Shown: piece after piece, positions 1 through 7,794 of the stretch
Position numbering within the stretch: the first letter of the stretch is position 1
Layout: every line of letters starts with the position of its first letter
Origin: Actinomycetota bacterium
GTDB taxonomy: Bacteria > Actinomycetota > Actinomycetes > S36-B12 > UBA5976
Assembly (NCBI GenBank): GCA_947491175.1
Contig: CANLIF010000031.1
Span: 1-12,079 of the forward strand
DNA length: 12,079 bases
Direction of reading: 5' to 3'
Program-made: the position numbers and the translations under genes
The notes under the pieces: generated by a model
What the model was told of the DNA's origin: nothing
The model's database searches: none
Seen by the model: only the letters and a program-made list of their open reading frames with translations

Positions 1-81
1 ATCCATAGCCAGTTTGACCTTTGGCTGGCTGGCAAGCCACTCGAGTGCGTCATAACTCAATAATTGGGTTAGATTTATTGC
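1..81. other. Window edge: uncertain fragment of a neighbouring gene plus ilvD promoter region
   Basis: The first 60 bases are open in plus frame 1 (20 codons ending ...CVITQ, TAA at 61-63), which would make them the 3' end of an upstream gene in the same direction. They are equally open on the minus strand, where one frame reads SYDALEWLASQPKVKLAMD, a plausible start of a divergent gene, possibly from a TTG at 58-60. The minus reading looks slightly more protein-like. Neither is recognised as a family and the sequence is too short to decide. Confidence 0.2.
70..75 (+). promoter_or_regulatory. Candidate -10 element for a leaderless ilvD transcript
   Basis: TAGATT (TAnnnT type) lies 6 nt before the ilvD ATG at 82, so transcription would start at or next to the A of the start codon. 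No Shine-Dalgarno sequence is visible upstream of that ATG, which fits leaderless initiation, common in Actinobacteria. I see no convincing -35 hexamer. The same arrangement recurs at 10414 and 11534. Confidence 0.45.
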
Positions 82-1770
82 ATGCCAAACATGAAGCCTC
101 GCAGTGGACAAGTAACCGACGGTATTGAACGTGCCCCAGCTCGTGGAATGCTCCGCGCAGTAGGAATGGGGGACGCCGATTGGGTTAAACCCCAGATCGG
201 TATTGCGTCATCATGGAATGAGATCACCCCCTGCAATCTCTCACTTGAACGCCTGGCAAAAGCATCTAAAGAAGGCGTATTCAAGGCTGGTGGCTTCCCG
301 ATGCAATTTGGAACAATATCGGTTTCTGACGGCATTTCTATGGGCCATGAAGGTATGCACTTCTCATTAGTCAGTCGTGAAATTATTGCTGACTCGGTAG
401 AAGCCGTAATGCAAGCCGAACGCCTAGACGGCATGGTCAACTTTGCTGGCTGTGACAAGTCATTACCTGGCATGTTGATGGCTGCCGCACGGTTAGACGT
501 TGCAAGCGTGTTTGTGTACGCCGGATCTATTCTTCCTGGCAATGTAACGCTTACCGATGGCAGCAATCGTGATGTCACAATCATTGATGCTTTTGAAGCG
601 GTTGGCGCTTGCGCTCGTGGACTCATGAGCGAAGAAGATGTGGATCGAATTGAACGAGCCATCTGCCCAGGTGAAGGAGCATGTGGTGGCATGTACACCG
701 CGAACACCATGGCCTCAGCAGCTGAAGCAATGGGAATGTCATTACCAGGTTCAGCTGCGCCACCAGCTGTAGATCGACGACGTGACGGTTTTGCTATTGC
801 ATCTGGTGAGGCCGTGGTTAATTTAATTGCGCAAGGAATTACAACTCGTGACATTATTACCAAGCAATCTCTTGAGAATGCGATCGCAATTGTCATGGCT
901 TTTGGCGGATCTACAAATGCAGTGCTTCACTTGCTTGCCATCGCACACGAAGCCAATGTTGATTTGCGCTTAGAAGACTTCCATCGCATCGGGTCTAAGG
1001 TTCCATTGCTCGCTGACGTTAAACCATTTGGTCGCTACGTAATGAGCGATGTGGATCGTGTAGGTGGCGTACCAGTTGTAATGCGTGCACTACTTGATGC
1101 TGGCCTAATGCATGGTGATTGCTTAACTGTGACCGGTAAGACAATGGCTGAGAACTTAGCTGATCTTGATTCCCCAGATCCTGATGGTGACATTGTTCAT
1201 GCCATGAATAACCCAATGGGCGGTACCGGTGGAATTTCAATTTTGGGTGGATCGCTTGCACCTCAAGGAGCAGTTTGCAAAACGGCTGGAATTCCTGTTG
1301 ATGTTTTCGAAGGCCCGGCAAAGGTTTATGAACGCGAACGTGCTGCGATGGATGCACTTGAAAGTGGCGATATTCAAGCTGGCGATGTTGTAATAATCCG
1401 TTACGAAGGACCAAAGGGCGGTCCAGGTATGCGCGAAATGCTTATGATTACTGGCGCTATCAAGGGTGCCGGACTAGGTAAAGACGTAATGCTAATCACT
1501 GACGGCAGATTCAGCGGTGGCACAACTGGGCTTTGCATAGGTCACGTGGCACCGGAAGCGGTTGATGGTGGTCCGATTGCATTTGTTGAACATGGCGACA
1601 AAGTTCGAATCAATATCAGCGAACGAACTTTAGATCTACTTGTTGATGAGTCAGTACTAGTTGAGCGACGCAAACACTTTAAGCCTGTTCCGCACAAATA
1701 TGATCGTGGTGTCTTAGCCAAATACGTAAAGCTAGTTGGTTCAGCTAGCAACGGTGCAGTCTGCGACTAA
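82..1770 (+). CDS. ilvD: Dihydroxy-acid dehydratase IlvD
   Basis: IlvD dehydrates 2,3-dihydroxy-isovalerate and 2,3-dihydroxy-3-methylvalerate to the 2-keto acids that give valine, leucine and isoleucine; it is a cytosolic Fe-S enzyme. At 562 aa it has normal family length. Visible family motifs are Cys51 (TPCNLSLE), the G-C-D-K-S-L-P-G block with Cys124, Asp125 and Lys126 (the usual carbamylated Mg ligand), PGEGACGGMYTANTM with Cys201, and DGRFSGGTTG around 474-483 with the catalytic-type Ser478. Three cysteines in these positions are typical of the family, in which both [2Fe-2S] and [4Fe-4S] types occur; sequence alone does not settle the cluster type here. The ATG at 82 lacks a Shine-Dalgarno sequence but has a TAGATT box 6 nt upstream, so it is probably leaderless. 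It lies apart from ilvBNC, with a YibE/F gene following after 2 nt. Confidence 0.97.
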   Translation: MPNMKPRSGQVTDGIERAPARGMLRAVGMGDADWVKPQIGIASSWNEITPCNLSLERLAKASKEGVFKAGGFPMQFGTISVSDGISMGHEGMHFSLVSREIIADSVEAVMQAERLDGMVNFAGCDKSLPGMLMAAARLDVASVFVYAGSILPGNVTLTDGSNRDVTIIDAFEAVGACARGLMSEEDVDRIERAICPGEGACGGMYTANTMASAAEAMGMSLPGSAAPPAVDRRRDGFAIASGEAVVNLIAQGITTRDIITKQSLENAIAIVMAFGGSTNAVLHLLAIAHEANVDLRLEDFHRIGSKVPLLADVKPFGRYVMSDVDRVGGVPVVMRALLDAGLMHGDCLTVTGKTMAENLADLDSPDPDGDIVHAMNNPMGGTGGISILGGSLAPQGAVCKTAGIPVDVFEGPAKVYERERAAMDALESGDIQAGDVVIIRYEGPKGGPGMREMLMITGAIKGAGLGKDVMLITDGRFSGGTTGLCIGHVAPEAVDGGPIAFVEHGDKVRINISERTLDLLVDESVLVERRKHFKPVPHKYDRGVLAKYVKLVGSASNGAVCD

Positions 1771-1772
1771 GG

Positions 1773-3017
1773 GTGGGAACACACAGACACTCACATGCGA
1801 AGGCAAGTGACCTCGATTCGTCGTGGATAGATCCAGAAAAGGAAACAAAGCTCCACAAAGTTCTATTGGCAATTTTGCTGCCATTAACTTTTCTCGGTGT
1901 TTTTACAATCTTTACTTCTTGGCCAGGTGAGAATCTGCAAATCGACGATGGAATTTTTGGCTACGTTGAACAGTCTGAATTCTTCACAGTCGAGGTTCAA
2001 ACCATTGAAAAGTATGACTGTATTTCTAATGGGGCAACCCAAGACTCATCAGGTAATTTTTCAACATCTCAGTGCGCACACATTTCAGCAAAGTTATTGA
2101 CTGGCCCAAATATTGGTGAGATAGCCAAATTCGATGTTGAGCCAACAATTGTGGATTTTGGAATCCACTCTGGGGATAAAGTCTCAGTTGCTTCTATCCC
2201 AGTTGAAACTGGGAATGATTACATTTTCAATGATTTTGAGCGCACTAATGGAATCTATGTTTTGTTCGCAGTCTTCTTAGCGGTCTTGTTATTAACTGCT
2301 GGTCTCGGTGGCATTAGAGCTTTGATCGGATTAGCGATTACTTTCGGCTTGCTGATTGTCTACTTGATTCCTTCATTAATCCAGGGACAACAAGTTGTTT
2401 TTGCAGTGGGTGGAGTAGTCCTGGCGATTACTGCTTTAGTTCTCTACTTAGTTCACGGATTTAGCTTGAAGACTGGATCAGCAATTGTTGGAACACTTTG
2501 TGGCTCTGCAATTGCCATGATTGGCGCACTTTGGTCAACGGATATTCTTCGGCTAACTGGAATAACTGGAGATGAAGACTTAGTTCTTTCTGCTGTCGCA
2601 TCACAGGTCAAACTGTCGAATCTATTAATTGCCAGCATGGTTATTGCTGGATTTGGCGCCTTAAATGATGTAACAGTCACCCAAGGCTCAGCAGTCTGGG
2701 AACTTGCGAGTGCAAGTGAAAAACCAACTTGGCGTCAGTTATTCTTTGGTGGCATGCGGATTGGACGAGACCACATCGCATCTTCGATTTACACAATTGC
2801 ATTTGCCTACGTTGGTTCAGCGCTTGTTACTTTAATGCTGATTGTGGCTGCAAGCCCGCCGTTAGCGAGATTGATAAATGATGAAGTGGTAGCCCAAGAA
2901 CTGGCCTTAATCATGGTCGGTTCGATTGCTTTGGCACTTAGCACGCCAATAACAACGGCATGTGCTGCATGGTTTGCAGTCAGAATCGCAAAGTCAGAAC
3001 CGATTCAGGTTTCTTAA
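1773..3017 (+). CDS. YibE/F family multi-pass membrane protein
   Basis: This 414-aa protein fits the YibE/F-like family, which I know as predicted permeases of uncertain substrate. The N-terminus is short, hydrophilic and His-containing (GTHRHSHAK), followed by a membrane segment at about 28-48. A predicted extracytoplasmic domain at about 50-158 carries Cys83 and Cys101, a possible disulfide. Further hydrophobic segments lie near 161-200, 206-228, 234-253, 284-296, 337-360 and 374-402. Family-type conserved blocks are GALNDVTVTQ (295-304) and HIASSIYTIAFAY (334-346). The start is GTG at 1773, only 2 nt after the ilvD stop and with no good Shine-Dalgarno, so translation probably depends on ilvD. 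No functional link to branched-chain synthesis is evident. The 3' end overlaps the converging ppdK stop by 4 nt. Confidence 0.88.
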   Translation: MGTHRHSHAKASDLDSSWIDPEKETKLHKVLLAILLPLTFLGVFTIFTSWPGENLQIDDGIFGYVEQSEFFTVEVQTIEKYDCISNGATQDSSGNFSTSQCAHISAKLLTGPNIGEIAKFDVEPTIVDFGIHSGDKVSVASIPVETGNDYIFNDFERTNGIYVLFAVFLAVLLLTAGLGGIRALIGLAITFGLLIVYLIPSLIQGQQVVFAVGGVVLAITALVLYLVHGFSLKTGSAIVGTLCGSAIAMIGALWSTDILRLTGITGDEDLVLSAVASQVKLSNLLIASMVIAGFGALNDVTVTQGSAVWELASASEKPTWRQLFFGGMRIGRDHIASSIYTIAFAYVGSALVTLMLIVAASPPLARLINDEVVAQELALIMVGSIALALSTPITTACAAWFAVRIAKSEPIQVS

Positions 3018-3022
3018 GAAAC
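3009..3022. repeat. 14-bp perfect palindrome at converging gene ends
   Basis: GTTTCTTAAGAAAC reads the same on both strands. Its central TTAA supplies the TAA stop of the YibE/F gene (3015-3017) and the TAA of ppdK on the other strand (3014-3016), so both proteins end in Val-Ser. It is AT-rich with no loop or following T-tract, so it is not a typical intrinsic terminator, and I see no other terminator between these genes. Confidence 0.8.
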
Positions 3023-5698
3023 GCTGACTCGACCGGCTTCGAGACGGGCAACGGGCACTCTAAACGGCGAGCAAGATACATAGTCCAATCCAACTTCATG
3101 GAAAAACTTGATGGACTCTGGATCGCCACCATGCTCACCACAAACACCTAGTTTGATATCGGGACGGGTTGCTCGACCTTTGTCGACTGCGATCTTGATC
3201 AGTGCACCAACTCCGTCAACATCTAATGATTCAAATGGCGAAACTGTAAAGATGCCCCGATCCAAGTAAGTAGCAAAGAATGAGGCTTCCACGTCATCGC
3301 GACTAAAGCCCCATGTGGTTTGGGTTAAGTCATTAGTGCCAAATGAGAAGAATTCTGCAGCTTCAGCAATCCGCTGCGCCGTCAAAGCTGCTCGTGGCAA
3401 CTCGATCATTGTCCCAATTGAGAATGGCAGTTTAATGTTTTCTTCCCTAGCAATTTCCGCAAGCAAAACATCCATTTCATCTCTGATTAGATGAAGTTCC
3501 ATTACGGATCCAACAAGTGGAATCATGATCTCCACAATTGGATTACCACCAGCACGCATACGGGTTATCGCAGCTTGCGCGATGGCTCGAACTTGCATCG
3601 GGAATAGTCCTGGAACTACGAGTCCAAGCCGAACTCCGCGTAACCCCAGCATGGGATTGGATTCATGTAATCGATTGACTGCGCTGAGCAGAAGTTCTTG
3701 CCGTGAAACGTCTTGGTTTCGCTCTTTACCTAATGCAACCTCAACCATTAATTCAGTGCGGTCAGGTAGGAACTCATGGAGTGGGGGATCGAGTAAGCGA
3801 ACCGTAACCGGCAGTGAATCCATGGCTTCAAAAATTTCTTCGAAGTCTTGTTGCTGCATCGGTAAGAGTGCTTCTAGCGCAGATGTTCGCTCATCTGAAT
3901 TATCTGCCAAGATAACGCGCTCAATTAAAACGCGGCGATCGCCTAGGAACATGTGCTCAGTGCGGCAAAGTCCAATTCCTTCAGCGCCCAAGTTCCTGGC
4001 CCATTTTGAATCTTCTGCAGTATCTGCATTTGTTCGCACTTTTAGTCGTCGCACTGAATCTGCATGTTTCAGGATTCGCTCAACCGCAGTTACCAAAGCA
4101 ACTGTTTCTTTACCTTCAGTTGCAATCGAATCCGCGAGACCATTTTCTAGGTAGTTTGAAACTGGTGATGGCACAACTGCCAATTCACCCAGATAAACGT
4201 GACCAGTTGAGCCATCGATTGAAATCATGTCACCTTCATTAATGACAAGGTTTCCGATAGTTGCGGCGCGCTCTGCGTGAGATACATCGATTGCATCAGC
4301 GCCACAAACGCAAGTTTTACCCATGCCACGCGCCACTACTGCTGCGTGCGATGTCTTGCCACCACGAGCCGTCAAGATTCCGGTTGCTGCGATCATTCCT
4401 TCTAGATCATCTGGATTAGTTTCGCGCCTAACAAGAACAACTCGCTCACCTTGCTGCGCCCACTTAACTGCTGTGGCGGAATCAAACACTGCCTTACCAA
4501 CAGCAGCGCCTGGAGATGCTGCCATTCCAGTGGCCACCACTGTCGATGCAGTTGCCGGATCAAACTGCGGGAACATGAGCTGAGCAAGTTGGGCACCATT
4601 GACACGAATTAGTGCCTCATCCATAGTGATTAGGCTTTCATCCACAAGTTGAGTTGCAATTCGAAATGCTGCAGCAGCGGTTCGCTTTCCAACGCGAGTT
4701 TGCAACATCCAAAGTTTGCCTTTTTCAACCGTGAATTCGATGTCACATAGATCTCGGTAATGAGTCTCAAGTTTTCGCATAATCTTCATTAGTTCATTGA
4801 ACGATGTTGGGTCTTTTCGATTTAACTCATCGAGACTAAAAGTATTTCGAATTCCAGCAACCACATCTTCGCCTTGAGCGTTAGGCAAGTAATCACCATA
4901 AGCTCCAGGTTTTCCAGATGCTGGATCGCGAGTGAAGGCAACACCAGTTCCAGAAGTTTCACCCAAGTTTCCAAAGACCATTGAGCAAATGTTTACTGCG
5001 GTCCCTAGGTCGTCAGAGATTCTCTCGCGCCTGCGGTACAAGCGAGCGCGGGAAGTATTCCAGGAATTGAAAACAGCTCGGGTAGCAAGGTCAAGTTGTT
5101 CCCTTGGATCCTGTGGGAAATCCCGCCCACTGTGCTCTCGAATGATCACCTTGAAGTCGCCAACAACTTCTTTTAACTGTTCAGCTGTTAAGTCAACTTC
5201 GGTAGTGACCCCAGCTTTTTCATTTGCTGCCTGTAGTGCATCAGCGAACACTTCACCTTCGATATCCAAAACTGTTTTGCCAAACATCTGAATTAATCGC
5301 CGGTAGGAATCCCAGGCAAATCTTTCATTGTTACTTACTTTGATAAGGCCATTAACTGAGTAGTCATTTAGGCCGACATTTAAAACCGTCTCCATCATGC
5401 CTGGCATCGAAAACTTAGCGCCTGACCGAACACTGACTAACAGTGGATCGTCGCTATCGCCAAGTCTTTTCCCGAGTGCATCTTCAAGTCTGCGAAGTGC
5501 CATAGTCACTTCAACCCGCAGAGCAGCTGGTTCCACGCCGGCAACGAGGTATTCACGACAGGCTTCGGTTGAAATCGTGAATCCCGGCGGAACTGGCAGT
5601 CCTAGTTTGGTCATTTCGGCCAAGTTAGCGCCCTTGCCGCCGAGTAGATCTTTTTGGTCTTTATCGCCCTCGGAAAAGTCGTAAACGAATTTAGTCAT
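3014..5698 (-). CDS. ppdK: Pyruvate, phosphate dikinase
   Basis: PPDK interconverts ATP + phosphate + pyruvate with AMP + diphosphate + phosphoenolpyruvate through a phosphohistidine, and in heterotrophs can serve gluconeogenesis or PPi-dependent glycolysis. At 894 aa it is full length. The N-terminal nucleotide-binding domain opens with LGGKGANLAEMTKLGLPVPPGF (about 19-40). The swivelling phosphohistidine domain has ARGGKTSHAAVVARGMG with catalytic His451, preceded by Thr449, the position phosphorylated by regulatory proteins in some relatives. The C-terminal PEP/pyruvate barrel has GLCRTEHMF (576-584), FSFGTNDLTQ (784-793) and GVCGEHGGDP with the active-site Cys853. The ATG at 5696-5698 has a strong ribosome-binding site (GGAGGG, 8 nt upstream). 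No PPDK regulatory protein gene is in the window. It stands alone on the minus strand between ilvD-YibE/F and ilvBNC. Confidence 0.97.
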   Translation of the reverse strand: MTKFVYDFSEGDKDQKDLLGGKGANLAEMTKLGLPVPPGFTISTEACREYLVAGVEPAALRVEVTMALRRLEDALGKRLGDSDDPLLVSVRSGAKFSMPGMMETVLNVGLNDYSVNGLIKVSNNERFAWDSYRRLIQMFGKTVLDIEGEVFADALQAANEKAGVTTEVDLTAEQLKEVVGDFKVIIREHSGRDFPQDPREQLDLATRAVFNSWNTSRARLYRRRERISDDLGTAVNICSMVFGNLGETSGTGVAFTRDPASGKPGAYGDYLPNAQGEDVVAGIRNTFSLDELNRKDPTSFNELMKIMRKLETHYRDLCDIEFTVEKGKLWMLQTRVGKRTAAAAFRIATQLVDESLITMDEALIRVNGAQLAQLMFPQFDPATASTVVATGMAASPGAAVGKAVFDSATAVKWAQQGERVVLVRRETNPDDLEGMIAATGILTARGGKTSHAAVVARGMGKTCVCGADAIDVSHAERAATIGNLVINEGDMISIDGSTGHVYLGELAVVPSPVSNYLENGLADSIATEGKETVALVTAVERILKHADSVRRLKVRTNADTAEDSKWARNLGAEGIGLCRTEHMFLGDRRVLIERVILADNSDERTSALEALLPMQQQDFEEIFEAMDSLPVTVRLLDPPLHEFLPDRTELMVEVALGKERNQDVSRQELLLSAVNRLHESNPMLGLRGVRLGLVVPGLFPMQVRAIAQAAITRMRAGGNPIVEIMIPLVGSVMELHLIRDEMDVLLAEIAREENIKLPFSIGTMIELPRAALTAQRIAEAAEFFSFGTNDLTQTTWGFSRDDVEASFFATYLDRGIFTVSPFESLDVDGVGALIKIAVDKGRATRPDIKLGVCGEHGGDPESIKFFHEVGLDYVSCSPFRVPVARLEAGRVSVS

Positions 5699-5725
5699 TG
5701 CCAGTGCCCTCCGACCCTTGATTTC

Positions 5726-5756
5726 AGCCTAAAAACTTCTGAATCTACTACTTCAA
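5726..5756 (-). promoter_or_regulatory. Weak candidate ppdK promoter
   Basis: On the minus strand TTGAAG (5751-5756) and TAGGCT (5726-5731) are separated by 19 nt, a long spacer. Transcription would start near 5719, leaving a leader of about 20 nt containing the GGAGGG ribosome-binding site. This is pattern matching only. Confidence 0.3.
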
Positions 5757-5846
5757 AGGTATTGCCCAGATCGTTGGAGCGCCCAGTGGGATGCCTGATT
5801 TGGGCTGATATCAAATCTCAAAATGTGGACATCCGTCTCACGGGAT

Positions 5847-5876
5847 ATGACGCATGTGACTTATCCGCGTTAAGGT
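5847..5876 (+). promoter_or_regulatory. Candidate ilvB promoter
   Basis: ATGACG (5847-5852) and TAAGGT (5871-5876) are 18 nt apart, matching 4 of 6 of TTGACA and the actinobacterial TAnnnT -10 pattern. Transcription would begin near 5883, giving an untranslated leader of about 164 nt before ilvB. A promoter well upstream agrees with ilvB having a clear Shine-Dalgarno sequence rather than a leaderless start. Confidence 0.35.
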
Positions 5877-5882
5877 GGTGGA

Positions 5883-6046
5883 ATTAGCAACACCTTCATC
5901 GGTGGTGGTGATGCAATCGAGGAGCTACGAGCGAATCGGGCGCAACTTCTGTTACAAGCCTTTGGCGCAGCAGTGATGTCACCTAAGACCAGCCAACGAT
6001 GAAATTTACATCGAAGCGATCCTTCGGTAGATCAAGGAGCAAGAGC
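5883..6046 (+). promoter_or_regulatory. Putative structured ilvB leader, possible attenuator
   Basis: The leader contains several small hairpins: GCGCAA (5940-5945) with TTgGCGC (5962-5968), CGATG/CATCG (5997-6001 with 6009-6013), and CGAAG/CTTCG (6012-6016 with 6022-6026). The last two share bases 6012-6013, so they compete. The last hairpin ends 7 nt before the ilvB AAGGAG. Three consecutive leucine codons (CTT CTG TTA, 5946-5954) fall in the loop of the first hairpin, in a frame open from 5874 to a TGA at 6000-6002, but no strong start codon precedes them. Another frame offers ATG at 5911 with stop at 5974-5976 (21 residues). Leader-peptide attenuation of ilvB is known in Actinobacteria, but the leader peptide here is not clear. 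I see no T-tract terminator. Confidence 0.3.
6034..6039 (+). promoter_or_regulatory. Shine-Dalgarno site that fixes the ilvB start
   Basis: AAGGAG lies 7 nt before the ATG at 6047, ideal spacing. The in-frame ATG at 5999, which would add 16 mostly basic residues, has no comparable site. Confidence 0.8.
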
Positions 6047-7792
6047 ATGTCGCAACATATAACAGGCGCCGAGAGCCTAGTTAAATCTCTGGAACACGCT
6101 GATGTCGAAGTTGTTTTCGGTATCCCTGGCGGTGCGATCCTTCCGGTCTATGACCCACTAATGGATTCCCCAACTGTTCGACATATTTTGGTGCGCCATG
6201 AACAAGGCGCTGGACATGCTGCCGAAGGTTATGCCGCAGCAAGCAACCGCGTAGGTGTTTGCATGGCAACAAGTGGGCCAGGTGCGACAAACTTGGTTAC
6301 CCCAATCGCAGATGCTCACATGGACTCAGTTCCTATGGTTGCAATAACAGGCCAGGTGCCAAGTGCGGCAATTGGCTCAGATGCCTTTCAAGAAGCAGAC
6401 ATTCGTGGCATCACAATGCCAATCACAAAACACAACTACTTAGTAACACGCGCTGAAGATATACCGCGCGCAATCAAGGAAGCTTTTCACCTTGCTAGTA
6501 CTGGTCGACCTGGTCCAGTACTTGTAGACATCACCAAGGATGCCTTGCAAGCCAGTGCTGAGTTTGTTTGGCCAACGAATATTGATCTACCTGGTTACAA
6601 ACCAACTACCAAGCCTCATGGTCGACAGATCAAAGAAGCAGCACGCATGATTGTTGATGCTCACCGACCAGTCTTCTATGTTGGCGGTGGCGTGATTCGC
6701 TCCCAGGCCCACAGGGAACTTAGACAGCTGGCAGAACTAACTGGAATTCCGGTCGTTACAACTTTGATGGCGCGCGGTGCATTCCCTGATTCACATAAGC
6801 AACACATGGGAATGCCGGGCATGCACGGAACAGTTGGCGCAGTTGGCGCATTGCAAAAATCTGATCTGCTAATTGTTCTTGGTGCTCGCTTTGATGATCG
6901 CGTGACTGGAAAACTTGAATCATTCTCACCAAAATCTAAAGTCATTCACATCGACATTGACCCGGCTGAAATTGGCAAGAATCGCTACGCAGATATTCCA
7001 ATTGTTTCGGATGTTCGGGAAGCAATTGCTCAACTTATTCCGGCAGTTACTGCAGAGTTTGATGCCGGAAATCGTGCTGACTTAACAGCTTGGTGGATCA
7101 CGCTTAATCACTGGCGCGAAACTTATCCACTTGGATATGACACACCTTCCGATGGCACACTTTCGCCACAATACGTAATTGAACGTCTTGGCAAAATCGC
7201 AGGACCAGAAGCGATCTACACCGCAGGCGTTGGTCAGCACCAGATGTGGGCTGCACAATTCATTGGATACGAAAATCCAAACACTTGGCTCAACAGTGGC
7301 GGTTTGGGAACTATGGGTTATTCAATTCCAGCTGCGATGGGTGCCAAAGTCGGCGCACCCGACAAAACCGTTTGGGCAATTGATGGTGATGGCTGTTTCC
7401 AGATGACAAATCAAGAATTAGCTACCTGCACAATTAATGACATTCCAATCAAGGTTGCGCTTATTAATAACGCATCTCTTGGCATGGTTCGCCAATGGCA
7501 AAACTTGTTCTATAACGAGCGTTATAGCAACACCGATTTGCAGTCGCATTCCATTCCTGACTTTGTAAAGCTTGCTGATGCTTATGGTTGCCATGGAATT
7601 CGGGTAACAAAAGCCGAAGAAGTCGACAAGGCAATTGAAAAGTCAATGGAAACAAACGACGCCCCTGTCGTAATTGATTTCCAGGTTCATCGCGACGCAA
7701 TGGTTTGGCCAATGGTTGCTGCTGGAACTGGCAATGATGAAATTCAATTTGCTCGAGATCTAGCACCACAATGGGAAAGAGGGGACGACTAA
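6047..7792 (+). CDS. ilvB: Acetolactate synthase large (catalytic) subunit IlvB
   Basis: IlvB is the ThDP-dependent catalytic subunit that condenses two pyruvates to acetolactate, or pyruvate with 2-ketobutyrate to acetohydroxybutyrate, the first common step of branched-chain amino acid synthesis. From the chosen ATG it has 581 aa. The N-terminal ThDP domain contains FGIPGGAILPVYDPL and the catalytic glutamate Glu52 in VRHEQGAGHAAEGYA, followed by ATSGPGATN. The central FAD-type domain has MARGAFPDSHKQHMGMPGMHG, and the C-terminal ThDP domain carries the DGDG motif (446-449) and closing NN (474-475), the Mg-ThDP signature. Long stretches match my memory of mycobacterial IlvB. The start at 6047 is chosen for its Shine-Dalgarno; an in-frame ATG at 5999 overlaps a TGA in another frame (ATGA, 5999-6002). 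ilvN follows after 2 nt, so the two subunits are co-expressed. Confidence 0.97.
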   Translation: MSQHITGAESLVKSLEHADVEVVFGIPGGAILPVYDPLMDSPTVRHILVRHEQGAGHAAEGYAAASNRVGVCMATSGPGATNLVTPIADAHMDSVPMVAITGQVPSAAIGSDAFQEADIRGITMPITKHNYLVTRAEDIPRAIKEAFHLASTGRPGPVLVDITKDALQASAEFVWPTNIDLPGYKPTTKPHGRQIKEAARMIVDAHRPVFYVGGGVIRSQAHRELRQLAELTGIPVVTTLMARGAFPDSHKQHMGMPGMHGTVGAVGALQKSDLLIVLGARFDDRVTGKLESFSPKSKVIHIDIDPAEIGKNRYADIPIVSDVREAIAQLIPAVTAEFDAGNRADLTAWWITLNHWRETYPLGYDTPSDGTLSPQYVIERLGKIAGPEAIYTAGVGQHQMWAAQFIGYENPNTWLNSGGLGTMGYSIPAAMGAKVGAPDKTVWAIDGDGCFQMTNQELATCTINDIPIKVALINNASLGMVRQWQNLFYNERYSNTDLQSHSIPDFVKLADAYGCHGIRVTKAEEVDKAIEKSMETNDAPVVIDFQVHRDAMVWPMVAAGTGNDEIQFARDLAPQWERGDD

Positions 7793-7794
7793 AA

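Larger units (their letters stand above)
5699..6046. promoter_or_regulatory. 348-bp divergent intergenic region between ppdK and ilvB
   Basis: The left edge holds the ppdK ribosome-binding site (CCCTCC on the plus strand, 5707-5712) and a weak ppdK promoter candidate. The right half holds a candidate ilvB promoter and a leader of about 164 nt. In between, 5760-5840 shows no recognisable gene. A small imperfect dyad (CCGT-CTC-ACGG, 5833-5843) lies just upstream of the ilvB -35 candidate and could be an operator. No tRNA and no riboswitch or T-box class that I know is visible. Confidence 0.6.

Noticed and set aside
75..896. 273-codon open frame on the minus strand inside ilvD
   Set aside because: It is fully antisense to a complete ilvD with all family motifs, and its translation is low-complexity Ser/Ala/Pro-rich with no recognisable domain.
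3525..4154. 209-codon open frame on the plus strand opposite ppdK
   Set aside because: It lies antisense to the conserved PPDK coding sequence; its Ser/Arg-rich translation is typical of shadow frames.
5654..5887. 77-codon plus-strand frame across the ppdK start and intergenic region
   Set aside because: It overlaps the ppdK start and its ribosome-binding site on the other strand, and the translation shows no family-like features.
5999..6046. Upstream ATG extending IlvB by 16 residues
   Set aside because: It lacks a Shine-Dalgarno sequence, the added residues are not a family feature, and ATG 6047 has an ideal AAGGAG. It is kept as a possible part of leader regulation only.
7771..7794. Alternative upstream start for ilvN
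   Set aside because: It would overlap ilvB by 22 nt and add MGKRGRLK, whereas the family starts at MARHTLSILV.
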